Program-made: the position numbers and the translations under genes
Origin: Candidatus Aminicenantota bacterium
GTDB lineage: Bacteria > Acidobacteriota > Aminicenantia > Aminicenantales > Saccharicenantaceae
Length of the DNA stretch: 64,000 nt
Assembly: GCA_026393975.1 (NCBI GenBank)
Contig: JAPKZD010000014.1
Location: 1 to 64,000, forward strand
Direction of reading: 5' to 3'
Part shown: positions 44,052 to 53,342 of the stretch, piece after piece
Position numbering within the stretch: the stretch's first letter is position 1
Layout: the number at the start of each line of letters is the position of its first letter
The notes under the pieces: model-generated
The model's database searches: none
What the model was told of the DNA's origin: nothing
Seen by the model: the letters and a program-made list of their open reading frames with translations, nothing else

Positions 44052-44789
44052 TCATTTCATCAGGAAAAGGGCGTCGTTGAGGTTGGAATTGTAGGTGACG
44101 CCGGCGATGGTCACTTTCTGGGCTTCGGTCCCGTTGTGGAGGACGCGGATCGAGAAGGCGACCGTCGTGCCGCCGACCTTCTGGTAGTTGCTCAGGAAAG
44201 TCTCCGCGTCAACTTCGCCGCCGGTCTGGTCGATGGATTTGCCCTGCTCCTTGTAGGGAAGGTACGTGGCCGGGTCGAGGAAGAATGTGTTCTTGTGGCC
44301 GTCCGGGAGGGTCTGCTCGAGGACGATATAGTCCTTGTCCTCGATTTTCGCCTTGGGCTTCAGGGCGTAGGTGATGCCGAGCTTCAGGGGGTTGAGGAAA
44401 GCCTGATTGCCCAGGGCTTGGCGGGCGAATTCCTTGGTCATGAAATCGGGCATCTCTTCCGTCGTCCCGGTCTGGGGATTCGTGGACCAGGCCTTCTGGC
44501 CGTCAAATGCCTGCGTGATGGTTACTCCCAGTTCGGCGATATCGATGTCCATGCGGACCTTGTCGGGCTCCTTCTGGTACATCGTGATGGGCGCCGTGAT
44601 GGGGTAGGGGCTGGTGACCTCAAGGGTACCCGTGATGGTCGTGTCCTTGATGGCCTCGAGGGCCTTGCGTCCGCCCATGGCGTCGATCATCTTGTTCAGG
44701 ACGTCCTGGGCTGTCTGCCCGTAGCCGGGCAGGGCGGCGAGCGTCATCAGCACGGCAGCGCCGAGGATCCACGCAGTTGCTTTTTTCAT
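44052..44789 (-). CDS. LolA-like outer-membrane lipoprotein-sorting protein
   Basis: A 245-residue exported protein. ATG 44789 opens the signal peptide (WILGAAVLMTLAALPGYGQ); the upstream ATG at 44822 adds 11 residues before it. The mature part reads DVLNKMIDAMGGRKALEAIK and continues as an antiparallel beta sheet (YQKEPDKVRMDIDI; LNPLKLGITYALKPK; FFLDPATYLPYKEQG), the pattern of LolA/LolB-fold lipid carriers and 'sorting' proteins. It may carry lipid or lipoprotein across the periplasm. Convergent with fabZ. Confidence 0.75.
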   Translation of the reverse strand: MKKATAWILGAAVLMTLAALPGYGQTAQDVLNKMIDAMGGRKALEAIKDTTITGTLEVTSPYPITAPITMYQKEPDKVRMDIDIAELGVTITQAFDGQKAWSTNPQTGTTEEMPDFMTKEFARQALGNQAFLNPLKLGITYALKPKAKIEDKDYIVLEQTLPDGHKNTFFLDPATYLPYKEQGKSIDQTGGEVDAETFLSNYQKVGGTTVAFSIRVLHNGTEAQKVTIAGVTYNSNLNDALFLMK

Positions 44790-45167
44790 AGGTTCCTCCA
44801 GTTTCTTCTGAGTTGCGATCATTCGATATTACGGATATTGTAAACGAAAGTTCGGCTTTTGCCAACCTTCCGGACCTGCGCGAATTTTCTTGGCATTCGT
44901 TTATCGGCCACTCGGCAAGTTCGGACTAGTCTTTAATAATATGTAAGTCTAGCCATTTTTTCAGGAGAAGTCTATTTCATTTGTATATAATTAAAAATAA
45001 ACAATATAATCCAGTTATATGGCTTTAAAGAATAAAGATAATGTAATGAATCAGGACATATAAAAATTGTCAAGTATAATATATATCTTGATTTAGATTG
45101 ATAAATAATGTTATAATAAATATGTCCAATATTGGGACATATTTTCGGGATAGTGATAGTGCGGAAC
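44790..45167. other. AT-rich intergenic region
   Basis: About 380 bases without a gene. From 44930 to 45145 it is strikingly AT-rich compared with the rest of the window, with runs such as TATATAATTAAAAATAA. It carries one good promoter (45088-45117) and three copies of GGACATA or its complement. No RNA gene is recognised. Confidence 0.6.
45053..45140. promoter_or_regulatory. Promoter and possible operator of sensor gene
   Basis: TTGATT (45088-45093), an 18-base spacer and TATAAT (45112-45117). The predicted start (about 45124) falls in ATGTCC-AATATTG-GGACAT (45122-45140), an imperfect palindrome; GGACATAT also occurs at 45054-45061. These could be an operator near the transcription start. 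The binding protein is unknown. Confidence 0.5.
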
Positions 45168-47480
45168 ATGGCCCGTAATTTCTCTTTGATCGCCTGCGCG
45201 AACTTTGACCGGGAAATCCTGGCCATCCAATCCTCCCCGGATTTCCAGGACGTCCGTTTCAAAACGCTGCCTGTTGATTGTGACCAGGTCGAAGCCGAAT
45301 GGCACGGCCTGGGCGAAGCCGTCGGGTCCTTCCGCAACGACGGGTGTTCCGTTTGCATCTTCGGCAGCTACTGCCTGACCCGGGCCGAGAAGGACTTCGG
45401 ACTGGGCGAGGCCTGCCGGTTCGTCCAGAAAGGCCAGTGCTTCGAGTGGGTCGCCGACAAGGAGATCCTCGACCGTTTTCTCCAAGACGGCGCGCTTCTC
45501 GTCCTGCCGGGATGGCTCAGGTCCTGGGAAGCCCAGGTCGACAAGCGTTGGCCGTCCGGCCGGAAGAGCGCCCAAATCTATTTCCGCGAGCTGGCGAAAA
45601 AAGTGGTCCTCCTCGACACGGGCGTCCATCCCGATATCGACCGCGAGCTAAAATCCTTTGCCCGCTTTCTTCGGCTCCCGCATGAGGTCTTTCCCGCGGG
45701 ACTCGAGCATTTCAAACTGAATCTTGCCCGGATCGTCCTCTCCTGGCGCGTGGAACGGGAGAAGGAGGGCGTCGAGAACCACGTGGCCGCGATCCGCCGG
45801 CAGATGTCCGACTACGCCCGGATCGGTCATCTCCTGGAAGCCGTGACCAACGTCAAGAGCTTGGAGGAGGCCCTGGCCGGCGTCCTCGAGCTTTTCCGCG
45901 TCCTCCTCTCGCCGCAGGAAGTCGTCTACCATCCTGTCGAATTCTTTTCCGGCCGGCCCGGCCCCGAAGGCTCTCCCTGGGACAGGATCATCGCGCTCAA
46001 CGCCGATTATGCCTGGACCGACGACCGGCGTGCGATCTATCTCAAGATCTCCCATAACCGGGAGCTCCTGGGCATCCTCGAGGTCGTCGGCTTCGGCGAT
46101 CCGGAACGGCGGGAACACGACCTCGACCTGGCGCTGGCCCTGGCCAGGATCTCGGGTTTGGCCCTAGCGAACGTCAAGACCAGCCGCGCGTTGAACGCGG
46201 AACGGGACAGGGCCGCCATTGCCGAAGCCGCCTTGACGACCGGGGAAGAGAAGATGACGACGATTTTCAGCTATCCCCTCGGCCTCTACAGAACGACGCC
46301 CCAGGGGCAGATCCTCGACGCCACGCCGACGCTGGCCCGGATGCTCGGCTACCCGGACGTCGCCGCGCTCAAGACGGTGAACTTCTGGGACATCCATAAC
46401 GACCCGGCCGACAGGGACAGCTGGCAGGCCGTCCTCGATTCGAGCTCCATGGTCGAGATCTTCGAAACCCAGCTCCGGCGGAGCAACGGCACGCTTTTTT
46501 GGGCCAAGGATTCTTCCCGGGCGGCCAAAGACTCCCGGGGGGACGCCCTGTTCTACGACGGGGTCATCGAAGACATCTCCCGGAAGAAGCATATGGAAGA
46601 AGACCACTCCTGGGGCGTGCGTTTGCAGGCTTCGGTGAGCGAAGATGTCCTCCGTCGTCTTGGAGCACGCCCGGCGGCTGACCGCGAGCGCCACCGCGTT
46701 CGTCGGGCATATCGACGAGCGGACGGGGCGGCTCGTCCCCGCGGCCCTAACTTCGGACGCCCGGGACCTGCTCGCCGGGCATTCCGCGAACGGCGGGAAT
46801 CCCCACGAGGCCTCGGGGATGTGGCGCTGGGTCCTCGAGAAACTCAAGCCCATCGTGACGAACGACACCAGCATGGACCCTCGTTTTTCCGGGATGCCCA
46901 CATGGCATTTCCCCGTCCGCCAGTTCCTGGCGGTTCCCGCGGTCATGTCGGGCGGCGTCGTCGGGCTGATCGTCGTCGCCAACGCGGAAAACCCCTACGT
47001 GGAGAGGGACCGCACGGCGATCGAACGCCTGGCCACCCTATACGCGATCGCCATCCACCGGACCCGGACGGAGAACGAGTTGCGAGACCTGTCGCTCATC
47101 GACGAGTTGACGAAAGTCTACAACCGCCGCGGCTTCATGACCCTGGCCGAACAGCAGATCAAGGTCGCCCACCGGACGAAGAAGGAGATGTCCATCTTCT
47201 ATGCCGACCTCGACGACTTGAAGAAAATCAACGACACCTACGGCCACGACAAAGGGGATGCCATACTGGTCGAGGCCGCCGCCATGCTCCGGGACGTCTT
47301 CCGCGATTCCGACATCATCGCCCGCCTCGGCGGGGACGAGTTCGCCGTCTTGGCCATCGACGCCGCGGAAGGGAAGGCGGCGACCCTGGCCCGCAGGCTC
47401 CGGGAAAAGATCGCGGCGCGAAACTCCCGTCCGGGGCAGGAGTATTCCGTTTCCTTCAGCCTGGGGACCGCCCGCTATGA
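45168..47480 (+). CDS. Sensor protein (DUF1638-like, GAF, PAS); frame-split from cyclase
   Basis: The frame opens at ATG 45168 (a TTG at 45132 is less likely). Residues 1-190 resemble DUF1638: SLIACANFDREI, a CIFGSYCL segment, GQCFEWVADKEILDRFL, GALLVLPGWLRSWE and VVLLDTGVH. Residues 215-350 look like a GAF domain; 365-485 are a PAS domain (PLGLYRTTPQGQILDATPTL; VIEDISRKK). Beyond about residue 490 (46640) this frame loses coding character, although it stays open to 47480. The next frame takes over with a GAF-GGDEF continuation. A frameshift or sequence error probably joins the two halves. It probably senses a small ligand. Confidence 0.65.
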   Translation: MARNFSLIACANFDREILAIQSSPDFQDVRFKTLPVDCDQVEAEWHGLGEAVGSFRNDGCSVCIFGSYCLTRAEKDFGLGEACRFVQKGQCFEWVADKEILDRFLQDGALLVLPGWLRSWEAQVDKRWPSGRKSAQIYFRELAKKVVLLDTGVHPDIDRELKSFARFLRLPHEVFPAGLEHFKLNLARIVLSWRVEREKEGVENHVAAIRRQMSDYARIGHLLEAVTNVKSLEEALAGVLELFRVLLSPQEVVYHPVEFFSGRPGPEGSPWDRIIALNADYAWTDDRRAIYLKISHNRELLGILEVVGFGDPERREHDLDLALALARISGLALANVKTSRALNAERDRAAIAEAALTTGEEKMTTIFSYPLGLYRTTPQGQILDATPTLARMLGYPDVAALKTVNFWDIHNDPADRDSWQAVLDSSSMVEIFETQLRRSNGTLFWAKDSSRAAKDSRGDALFYDGVIEDISRKKHMEEDHSWGVRLQASVSEDVLRRLGARPAADRERHRVRRAYRRADGAARPRGPNFGRPGPARRAFRERRESPRGLGDVALGPRETQAHRDERHQHGPSFFRDAHMAFPRPPVPGGSRGHVGRRRRADRRRQRGKPLRGEGPHGDRTPGHPIRDRHPPDPDGERVARPVAHRRVDESLQPPRLHDPGRTADQGRPPDEEGDVHLLCRPRRLEENQRHLRPRQRGCHTGRGRRHAPGRLPRFRHHRPPRRGRVRRLGHRRRGREGGDPGPQAPGKDRGAKLPSGAGVFRFLQPGDRPL

Positions 47481-47568
47481 TCCGGACAAGCCCTGCACCC
47501 TCGCCGAGCTCATCACCTCGGCCGACAGGAACATGTATCAGGACAAGAGTACGAGGAAGACCGCCTGA
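46645..47568 (+). CDS. GAF-GGDEF diguanylate cyclase half
   Basis: 307 residues in the +1 frame from the PAS-containing gene. Residues 3-140 form a GAF domain (HARRLTASATAFVGHIDERT; FLAVPAVMSGGVVGLIVVAN) and 150-305 a GGDEF domain: SLIDELTKVYNRRGF, DLDDLKKINDTYGHDKGD and RLGGDEFAVLA near residue 230. The GG(D/E)EF core is intact and RDSD lies five residues before it, the inhibitory I-site for c-di-GMP. It starts at ATG 46645 with no Shine-Dalgarno sequence, and an in-frame TGA (46636) lies just upstream, so it may be the end of a single frameshifted protein or be translated separately. Confidence 0.75.
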   Translation: MSSVVLEHARRLTASATAFVGHIDERTGRLVPAALTSDARDLLAGHSANGGNPHEASGMWRWVLEKLKPIVTNDTSMDPRFSGMPTWHFPVRQFLAVPAVMSGGVVGLIVVANAENPYVERDRTAIERLATLYAIAIHRTRTENELRDLSLIDELTKVYNRRGFMTLAEQQIKVAHRTKKEMSIFYADLDDLKKINDTYGHDKGDAILVEAAAMLRDVFRDSDIIARLGGDEFAVLAIDAAEGKAATLARRLREKIAARNSRPGQEYSVSFSLGTARYDPDKPCTLAELITSADRNMYQDKSTRKTA

Positions 47569-47584
47569 CGACCGTCGCCGTCCG

Positions 47585-48952
47585 TCAGTTCCGGATCTTG
47601 TACTTGGCCAGCTTGTTGTAGAGCGTCGTCCGCGAGATGCCCAGGATCTTGGCCGTCTGGCGCATGTTCCCCTTGGCCACCTTCAGGAGATAGACGATGT
47701 AGTCCTTCTCCAAGTCGTCGAGCGAGGACAAGTGGCCGCGGCCGGCGAAGGCGATCGCTCCCTGCGGCGGGATGTAATCGCGGAGGTACTTGGGCAGGTT
47801 GGCGACGTCGATGAAGTCCTTCTTGCAGAGCATGGCCGCGCTTTCCAGGACGTTGGCCAGCTCGCGGATGTTGCCCGGCCAGCCGTACTTGAGGAAGAGC
47901 TTCTGGACTTCGCGCGAGACGCCGCGCACGTTCTTCGAAAAATTCCGGCTCGCGCCTTGGAGGAAATGGCGGACGAGCAGGGGGATGTCCTCCAGCCGTT
48001 CTCTGAGGGGGGGGAGGTCGATGGTGACCTTGTTCAGGCGGTGGAAAAGGTCCTCACGGAATGTTCCGGTCCGGACCATCTCGGCCAGGTCCCGGTTCGT
48101 GGCGGCCAGGACCCGGACCTCGACGGCGGTGTTCTCGTTGGCGCCCAAGGGCCGGAACTCGTGGTTCTCCAGGACCCGCAGGAGCTTGGCCTGGACGGCC
48201 ACGGGGATCTCGGCGATCTCGTCGAGGAAGATGACCCCGCCATCGGCCTCATCGAACATGCCGCGCTTGTCCTTGTCGGCCCCGGTGAAAGCGCCCTTCT
48301 TGTAGCCGAAGAGCTCGGACTCGAAGAGGTTTTCGGGGATGGAGGCGCAGGAGCAGATGACCAGGGGCTTCTCCCCGTAGGGGCTCAGGCCGTGGAGGGC
48401 CCGGGCGACGACCTCCTTGCCGGTCCCGGTCTCGCCGGTGACGAGGGCGCTCGAGAAGTACTTGGCGATGTTCTCGATGAGGCCGAAGATCTCGAGCATG
48501 CAGGGGTTGCGGCTGATCAGGCCCCGGAAAACGTATTTTCGCTCGAGCTTCTTTTCCAGGTGCAGGGTCTCCCGGCGGAGTTCCCGTTTCCGGGAGATCC
48601 GGCGGAGGACGTCCTGGAGGATGTCGTGCTCGAACGGCTTGGGGATGAAATCGGTCGCCCCGGCGTTGACGATGTCGAGGACGGCCTCTTGACCGGCGGG
48701 TTTGCCGCCGACGAGGACGTCGACCAGGGCGTCGGCTTTCTTGATCTTCTTCATGACCAGGAGGCCGGCGGCGAGCGAGTCGCCGGAGTCGACCAGGACG
48801 ACGCGGATCCCGTTCTCCCGGACGACGGCGAGATAGTCGTCTTCGGTCTGCGAGAAAAAGACGTTGAAGTCGACGGCCACAGGGGCCTTCTTGATGGTCT
48901 CGTAAAGCGAGAAATCGTCGGAGATGATCAGGAGGTTGGTCTGCGCTTCCAT
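47585..48952 (-). CDS. Sigma-54-dependent response regulator (NtrC family)
   Basis: A 455-residue transcription activator for sigma-54 promoters. An N-terminal receiver domain carries phosphoacceptor Asp55 (VVLVDSG) with Asp12/Asp13 and Lys105 (FIPKPF). The AAA+ domain has GETGTGKE (Walker A), GAFTGA (sigma-54 contact loop) and GGVIFLDEIAEI (Walker B). A C-terminal Fis-type helix-turn-helix (MRQTAKILGISRTTLYNKLA) binds DNA. No kinase is adjacent; the frame-split sensor converges with it 17 bases away. Partner and targets are unknown. Confidence 0.92.
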   Translation of the reverse strand: MEAQTNLLIISDDFSLYETIKKAPVAVDFNVFFSQTEDDYLAVVRENGIRVVLVDSGDSLAAGLLVMKKIKKADALVDVLVGGKPAGQEAVLDIVNAGATDFIPKPFEHDILQDVLRRISRKRELRRETLHLEKKLERKYVFRGLISRNPCMLEIFGLIENIAKYFSSALVTGETGTGKEVVARALHGLSPYGEKPLVICSCASIPENLFESELFGYKKGAFTGADKDKRGMFDEADGGVIFLDEIAEIPVAVQAKLLRVLENHEFRPLGANENTAVEVRVLAATNRDLAEMVRTGTFREDLFHRLNKVTIDLPPLRERLEDIPLLVRHFLQGASRNFSKNVRGVSREVQKLFLKYGWPGNIRELANVLESAAMLCKKDFIDVANLPKYLRDYIPPQGAIAFAGRGHLSSLDDLEKDYIVYLLKVAKGNMRQTAKILGISRTTLYNKLAKYKIRN

Positions 48953-49065
48953 CGGTGCCCGGCCTCGTGCCTCGGCGGTGTCCTTATCTTATCAATTCCG
49001 GCCGGAATAAACAACTTCTCCGGCTCTCCCGAATTTTCCGGCATCTCCCGGAATTCCGCGAGGCG

Positions 49066-52000
49066 TCATTTCGGCGATTCCGGTGTCTGCCCCGGCCGGC
49101 CCCGGACGAAGGTCAGCCGGGTCCGGTTGTGGCCTTCCTCTTCGATCCTGACGACTTCATATCCGGTCCGGGCGAGGTACTTGACATGGGCCCGGAGGTA
49201 GGCCAGGCCCTGCTCGCAGAGGAAATCGAGCCAGTCCCCGGTCGCCGTCTCGTCCATGACCTCGGGTGTTTGTTCGACGAAGGTCGTCTGCGCTCGGGGC
49301 GTCAGCCTGTTCTCCGAAGGACCCCGGCGCTTGGCGTAGATGTTGACACCGTCGGCGGTCTCGAGGGTGTTCATGTGGGGAGCCCAGCGGGCGGCCCAGC
49401 GTTCATACCGGTCTTGGAATTTCTTGTTCGAGGCGGCGAACCGGGCGTCCCCCTGGAGTTCCCGGGCGATGAGTTTCATCAGGGCGTCCCCGGCCGCCTT
49501 GTCCTCGGCGTAAAGGGGCAGGCGGAGGGCCTTGAAGTAGGTGAACCAACCCTTGGGGATCCGGTAGTCCCGGAAAAGGTAAGGCGAGTAGTTGGAGAAC
49601 GGCTGGACCCATTCGTGGGAGGGGTAGCCGTGGAGGTTGAGAAAAATATCGGGAGACCATTTTTCGTAAAGCTTCGTCCGGACGGCGGCTTCGGGCAGGA
49701 GAGGCTTGGCCCCGGTCTGGTAGCCGATATCCACGCCCAGGGATCCGTAGCGCCCGGCGTGCAGGCTGTGGAAGGGCTCGTTCTTCTGCATCTCATAGGC
49801 CGCCTCGGCCCCGTCCGGATTTTCCAAGGGTTGGAGGACGAAGTTCATCTTCTTGAGCGCCTCCCGGTAAACGGGGTCCCGGGCGACGAGTTCGGCGAAA
49901 CGGAGGAGGTAATTGGTCGAAGAAACCTCGTTGGCATGCTGGCGGGCGACGACCTGGAGAGTCGGCTTGAAAGTGATCAGACGCGGCAGGGAGACGTATT
50001 TTTCGAACGGCAGGAAAAGCTCGAGGACGGGCACGTCCCGGCCCTCGTAGGACCTGCCCCCGATGTAGCTCCGGACGGCCTTGAACGAGGACAAGCGGCG
50101 GATGAGGTCCCGGGCCATGACGGGCGAGATGATTTCCCGAGTCGTCACGACCGTCTCTTCGGGTCGCGGAGGAGGGGGGGCGGCGGGGGTCTCCCCGGGC
50201 GGCGGGACGACCTTGAAATTCTCATCCTTCTCCAGAGTCTGGCAGAGGAGCCGAAGCGTGAAGCCTTCGACTTTCGGGAAGCCGAAGACGTCGCCCAGGG
50301 CTCCGGCGGCGAAGAGCTTGCGCCAGGAGCTCACGATGTCGATAAGAGCCAGATAGTCGGCCTCCTTCTCCCAATCGGTTTCGACGACGACATTGGCGAT
50401 GCGGTCCGTCCGGCCGTCGTAGACGAGCTCCGTCGTCCGCGTCTCTTTGGGCTTGAGCGTCGGGAAGACGGTCTTGCGCGAGACCTCCTCGTGCCCCTTC
50501 TCCTTCCAGCGGACGGTCATTTGTGGAGCGGCCGCCGGCCAGTCCTCAAGGACGACCCTGGCCCGGGCCGGGCCGCCCTCGAGCGAGGGATGGAGGGACG
50601 GCAGAACGTTGCCCGGGGCCGATGACCGGGAGGTGTCGGCCGGCAGGTCTTTGTCTTCCGGGTCGAAATGGGTGATGCCTCGCAGGAGGTCGAGCGTGTC
50701 GAAGTAGATCTCGTCGTGAAGCGCCTCGAGGGACGAGATGATTTCCTCGTCGAGGCCGATCCGGTAGTCCGGCTCGCTCGCCTGGACGTCGACGAGAAGC
50801 CGCTTGAAATAGGGCTGTTTGGAGAACGTCGGCTCGCCGCTCGTTTTCTTCCGGACATGGCCGGCGACCGCCTTAAGGACGTCCTCCTGGTAGAAAGCCC
50901 AGAATTTTTCGAGGTCGGTCTCGAGCGGGAGGTCGCAGACGACGGACCCGCCGGCCTCGATGCGGAGCCAACCGCAGGTGACCTTGGCCGTCCCCCATTC
51001 CGGGAAGACGTTCGAAAGGGGAATGTCCCTCGTCCGGGGCGTGAAGCCCCGGTCGAGCAGGACGGCGTTCCTGTCGTCATAGGCCCTGATCTCGTAAACC
51101 GGCCCCCCCGGCTCCTTGACCTCGAACTCGATGCGGTCGAGGGGGATGGCCAGCTCACGGGCCAGGATCTCGTCCACGGGGTAGAGCTCCTGGAGCCACC
51201 GGCTCGGCTCGGCATAAGCGCGCTTGGGCCGGGTGAAGTCCTCCCTTTCCTCGGCGAACCTGACGGAAATGTGGTGGACACTCTTCCCCCTGAGGGCGGG
51301 CAGGACTTTTTCGACGAGCCAGAAATAACCGGGCTTGTAGGCGCAAACGACCTCTACGTCGGCCGCGGCGTATCCGGCCGCACGGAGGATTTTTTCGACT
51401 TCCCCGCGGACTTTCTCCCGGACGCCCGGCGATTCGCTGACCCCCAGACTGACCATGAGGGAAGCGGCTGTCCCGGCCGTACCGGCGAGGCCGCCGACCT
51501 TTTCTCGGATCAGGGCGAGGGCGTCGTCGACCTCCCAGGTGAACTCCTTCGATTTTTCGAAGACCGCCCGGCCTTCCCTGAGCGTCGAGGCCTTGACCGA
51601 GACCGCGGCGTTTCCCGCCGCGTTCCGCAGGATATCGCCGACGGCCGCTTCGAAGGGCACGTTCGACCCGGGCAGGAGAAGCTCGGCATCGATGGATTCG
51701 AGGTCCCGTCCCTTGAGCTCGGCCGCCGTTTTCTCGACCGCGTTCATGAGGAAAGCCTCCGCGGCCCCTTTCTCCCCGCTCAGGAACTTGTCGATGTCCG
51801 CTGCGAGGTCGGCCAGCTGGGGCTTCCCTTCGCCGTATTCCTCGAAGTAGGGGAAGGTCCGCGCGAGGTAGGAAAGGGTCTTGTCCAGCCCGAGCGGACC
51901 CGGAGCGTAGACGACGAGGGCCGAGGACTTTCCGAAGGCCTTGGGGACGATCTTGACCAGTCCTCCGGCGCTCGCAAGGGCCGGAGGTTTCAGCTTCCCG

Positions 52001-53277
52001 GTCTTAATGAGGTCGAGCGTCAGGGCGTTGTCCCCGACGAGGATCGGGGCGGCCAGGGCCTTTCGGCTCTCGACCTCGGCCTGCAGCTGGACGAGGGGGA
52101 ACGAGGCCCCGGCCGTAGCCAGGACGAGCCGGCTCGAGAGCTCGGCGATATTCCCGCTTCCGAAGTCATCGGGAATGACGATCGAAGAGTCGAGCGCGTC
52201 GGGGATCCCGTCCTTGTCCTGGTCGGAATAGACACCCTTGGTCGAAAAAAGGCCGAGGAGGTCGAATTCCTTGCCCGGCCCCTCGGCGCCGGGCCGCTCC
52301 TTGAAACCGGGCGTCAGGAGCCTCTTGGTCGCGCCAATCCTCGGCAGGATGACTTGCGACTTCGCGTCGCCGAAACAGAGTTCGAAGGTCAGGGCGGCGC
52401 AGGCTGGGTAGGAAAGGACGCCAGTCCGGACGCCCTTGAGCTGCTGCCGCTCGAGTAAGAGTAGGGCGTCCTGCGCTTTTTTCCTGTCGCCGTCCTCCGT
52501 GAAGTGGATCTCGATACCGAGGTTCTTGATCTGGCCCTGGTCGAAGGATAAGGCCCGGAGGCCGTCCGACGAGCCTGGGTCGACGGGGAATTCGTAAAGC
52601 GCGTCCCGGACGACCGTCTTCTGGAACTTGACTCCCGCCTCGGCAAGGAACGCGGTCAGGTCGTTCTCGAAGCTCATGTAGGTGGCCCCGGTTTCGCGGC
52701 CCCAGACCTCCCAGAAATACGGCCAGCGCAGGAAAAATGCACGCCCGGTCCGGAGGAGGGCTTCGTCCGACCCGGCGACGCAGGCGATGCCGCGCTGGTT
52801 TTTCCGGGCGAACAGGAACACCAGCCCCCGGTTCGGGCCGAGCGAGACGGGATCGAGCCGGCGCTCCTTCAAAGCTTCGCGAACCCAGGCCAGGTTGTTG
52901 CCGATGAGGATCGGGAAGGGGAGGGACTGACGGCTGGCGACCTCCGATTCCCGTCGGACGAGCCCGAAGTCGACGGCCAGGCTCTCGAAATTGACCCGGG
53001 CGGCGATGTCGGCGGCCAGGGCGACCTCGCGGGCCGTCGGCTTGTCGGGAATGATGATGGTGACGGCCGGCTTCTCCGGGAAACCGTCTCCGTCGAGGTC
53101 GAGGACGGCCTTGCCCGGGCCGAAGAGCTGAGACAGACTGTCGACTTCGGCCAACCCTACTCCGGTCCAAGTAGGGCCGGGACTGCCGGTTTCCAGCACC
53201 GGCACTGCAAAGCCGGTGGGAAGCCCGGCCTGGAGGAGGCACAGGCCCGCGAGGGCCGTGAGGAGCGCTTTTTTCAT
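49066..53277 (-). CDS. Giant secreted M14-type carboxypeptidase with duplicated N-terminal domain
   Basis: A 1403-residue exported protein. ATG 53277 opens a signal peptide (LLTALAGLCLLQAGLPTG). Two similar N-terminal units follow: one near 50-330 (DLDGDGFPE, TIIIPDKPTAREVALAADI) and one near 350-560 (DQDKDGIPD, SSIVIPDDFGSGNIAEL), each with a possible Ca-binding DxDxDG loop. They faintly recall BcsB-type domains. A middle region has no known domain. The C-terminal 300 residues are an M14 zinc carboxypeptidase: VARQHANEVSS (His1114, Glu1117), NLHGYPSHEW (His) and FVEQTPEV (Glu). It may cut peptides or peptidoglycan outside the cell. Confidence 0.82.
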   Translation of the reverse strand: MKKALLTALAGLCLLQAGLPTGFAVPVLETGSPGPTWTGVGLAEVDSLSQLFGPGKAVLDLDGDGFPEKPAVTIIIPDKPTAREVALAADIAARVNFESLAVDFGLVRRESEVASRQSLPFPILIGNNLAWVREALKERRLDPVSLGPNRGLVFLFARKNQRGIACVAGSDEALLRTGRAFFLRWPYFWEVWGRETGATYMSFENDLTAFLAEAGVKFQKTVVRDALYEFPVDPGSSDGLRALSFDQGQIKNLGIEIHFTEDGDRKKAQDALLLLERQQLKGVRTGVLSYPACAALTFELCFGDAKSQVILPRIGATKRLLTPGFKERPGAEGPGKEFDLLGLFSTKGVYSDQDKDGIPDALDSSIVIPDDFGSGNIAELSSRLVLATAGASFPLVQLQAEVESRKALAAPILVGDNALTLDLIKTGKLKPPALASAGGLVKIVPKAFGKSSALVVYAPGPLGLDKTLSYLARTFPYFEEYGEGKPQLADLAADIDKFLSGEKGAAEAFLMNAVEKTAAELKGRDLESIDAELLLPGSNVPFEAAVGDILRNAAGNAAVSVKASTLREGRAVFEKSKEFTWEVDDALALIREKVGGLAGTAGTAASLMVSLGVSESPGVREKVRGEVEKILRAAGYAAADVEVVCAYKPGYFWLVEKVLPALRGKSVHHISVRFAEEREDFTRPKRAYAEPSRWLQELYPVDEILARELAIPLDRIEFEVKEPGGPVYEIRAYDDRNAVLLDRGFTPRTRDIPLSNVFPEWGTAKVTCGWLRIEAGGSVVCDLPLETDLEKFWAFYQEDVLKAVAGHVRKKTSGEPTFSKQPYFKRLLVDVQASEPDYRIGLDEEIISSLEALHDEIYFDTLDLLRGITHFDPEDKDLPADTSRSSAPGNVLPSLHPSLEGGPARARVVLEDWPAAAPQMTVRWKEKGHEEVSRKTVFPTLKPKETRTTELVYDGRTDRIANVVVETDWEKEADYLALIDIVSSWRKLFAAGALGDVFGFPKVEGFTLRLLCQTLEKDENFKVVPPPGETPAAPPPPRPEETVVTTREIISPVMARDLIRRLSSFKAVRSYIGGRSYEGRDVPVLELFLPFEKYVSLPRLITFKPTLQVVARQHANEVSSTNYLLRFAELVARDPVYREALKKMNFVLQPLENPDGAEAAYEMQKNEPFHSLHAGRYGSLGVDIGYQTGAKPLLPEAAVRTKLYEKWSPDIFLNLHGYPSHEWVQPFSNYSPYLFRDYRIPKGWFTYFKALRLPLYAEDKAAGDALMKLIARELQGDARFAASNKKFQDRYERWAARWAPHMNTLETADGVNIYAKRRGPSENRLTPRAQTTFVEQTPEVMDETATGDWLDFLCEQGLAYLRAHVKYLARTGYEVVRIEEEGHNRTRLTFVRGRPGQTPESPK

Positions 53278-53342
53278 GGTCCGGTCTCCGTAATGAGCTT
53301 CGCGGAATTCTATCACAATCGCCGCCGCGAATTCCTCTATCA

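Noticed and set aside
45132-45167. TTG start at 45132 for the sensor gene
   Set aside because: Would add 12 residues overlapping the predicted promoter start and palindrome; the ATG at 45168 fits the domain start better.
50668-52458. 596-codon frame antisense to the M14 peptidase gene
   Set aside because: Shadow of the large peptidase; no domain is seen.
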